Part shown: positions 63,483 through 64,000 of the stretch, in pieces
How positions within the stretch are numbered: the stretch's first letter is position 1
Layout: each line of letters begins with the position of its first letter
Origin: Paenibacillus sp. CAA11
Lineage (GTDB): Bacteria > Bacillota > Bacilli > Paenibacillales > Paenibacillaceae
Reading direction: 5' to 3'
NCBI RefSeq assembly: GCF_003060825.1
Contig: NZ_CP028922.1
Span: forward strand, 1,856,501-1,920,500
Length of the DNA: 64,000 nt
Made by a program: the position numbers and the translations under genes
Notes under the pieces: generated by a model
Databases searched by the model: none
Told to the model about the DNA's origin: nothing
Seen by the model: the letters and a program-made list of their open reading frames with translations, nothing else

Positions 63483-63515
63483 ATTTTACAGACTATATAA
63501 ACAGGGGGTGATGGT

Positions 63516-64000
63516 ATGTCGGATCTAGGCCAGCAATTAAAAGAAGCGCGTATGTCGCGTGGACTATCGCTGGATGATGTACAAGAGATGACAAAAATTC
63601 GCAAAAGATATTTGGAGGCCATCGAGGCAGGTGATTATAAGGTTCTGCCGGGAAGCTTTTATGTTCGAGCCTTTATCAAGACCTACGCAGAAGCAGTGGG
63701 AGTAAATCCTGACGATCTGCTGACAGAGCATCAACAGGATGTTCCTGTGCCTGAGGCTGAGCCAACAATGGAGCCGGTTCTGCAGCGGACGAGAACGAAG
63801 ACCTCATCTGTGGATCGTAATGCCAAATGGCTCTCCACCACGTTAATGTGGTCTTTTGCTGTTATTATCGTGGTTGTTATATATCTTGTTGTGGTTTACA
63901 GCAACAAGGGTGACGAGAAGCAGGCGGTTGATCAGACTCCTGTGACCAATAAGCAAGACCAGGGCACTTCGACTGCACCATCTGGGGATGCGAAGGACAA
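63516..64000 (+). CDS. rodZ: Cytoskeletal/cell-shape protein RodZ (YmfM), 3' truncated by window edge
   Basis: RodZ links MreB to the elongation machinery. The visible 161 codons show an N-terminal HTH domain (DLGQQLKEARMSRGLSLDDVQEMTKIRKRYLEAIE, FYVRAFIKTYAEAVG), a basic juxtamembrane stretch (RTRTKTSSVDR), one membrane helix at about 109-128, and the start of an extracellular Gln/Thr/Pro-rich region. AGGGGGTG precedes the ATG at 63516. The C-terminal domain lies outside the window; in B. subtilis pgsA follows. Confidence 0.93.
   Translation, partial: MSDLGQQLKEARMSRGLSLDDVQEMTKIRKRYLEAIEAGDYKVLPGSFYVRAFIKTYAEAVGVNPDDLLTEHQQDVPVPEAEPTMEPVLQRTRTKTSSVDRNAKWLSTTLMWSFAVIIVVVIYLVVVYSNKGDEKQAVDQTPVTNKQDQGTSTAPSGDAKD

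Overview
The window is a contiguous piece of a Gram-positive, endospore-forming, flagellated chromosome. Its proteins and gene order point to Paenibacillaceae, most likely Paenibacillus. It shows a Bacillus-type fla/che operon running into rpsB-tsf-pyrH-frr, the PolC replicase, dipicolinate synthase (dpaAB), a SpoIIIE/FtsK translocase and a SleB cortex lysin. TTG and GTG starts with strong GGAGG ribosome-binding sites are common. Nearly every gene is on the + strand. No rRNA, tRNA, IS element, prophage or CRISPR array was seen.

Region 1 (1-16374) is the distal half of the flagellar/chemotaxis operon: fliP (partial)-fliQ-fliR-flhB-flhA-flhF-flhG-cheB-cheA-cheW-cheC-cheD, a small membrane protein, sigD, a DUF342/FapA protein, a small hydrophilic protein, a SwrB-like protein and an MltG-like anchored protein, closed by a strong terminator. 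Region 2 (16380-20661) is accessory: a YrhK-like membrane protein, a DUF418 membrane protein on the minus strand (the only minus-strand gene), and an OmpR-type two-component pair. Region 3 (20700-28041) is rpsB-tsf-pyrH-frr-uppS-cdsA-dxr-rseP: translation, UMP synthesis, ribosome recycling, isoprenoid and lipid precursors, and an intramembrane protease. Region 4 (28159-41400) is polC followed by the nusA-infB group (rimP-nusA-rnpM-ylxQ-infB-rbfA-nrnA-truB-ribF-rpsO). proS, which lies between rseP and polC in B. subtilis, is absent there.

Region 5 (41567-54846) holds pnp, a YlxY-type deacetylase homologue, an M16 peptidase, dut, dpaA-dpaB, asd-dapG-dapA (the shared diaminopimelate/dipicolinate route), rnjB, tepA and ylzJ. 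Region 6 (54917-64000) holds the SpoIIIE/FtsK translocase, sleB, the ymfF-ymfH-ymfI group (M16-like pair plus the EF-P 5-aminopentanone reductase), ymfJ (DUF3243), ymfK (ACT plus P-loop, DUF3388) and the start of rodZ.

Most of the window is conserved housekeeping. The best second-look signals are regulatory or architectural: a near-perfect sigma-G promoter before sleB, a sigma-K-like promoter before dpaAB, structured leaders before rimP, rbfA, rpsO, pnp and rnjB, a probable internal start and a long Gly/Gln/Arg/Asn-rich arm in IF2, the uncharacterised proteins around sigD, the ACT-P-loop protein YmfK, and the accessory insertion between the SwrB region and rpsB. Start codons were chosen from ribosome-binding-site spacing and family alignments recalled from memory; no database search was run.
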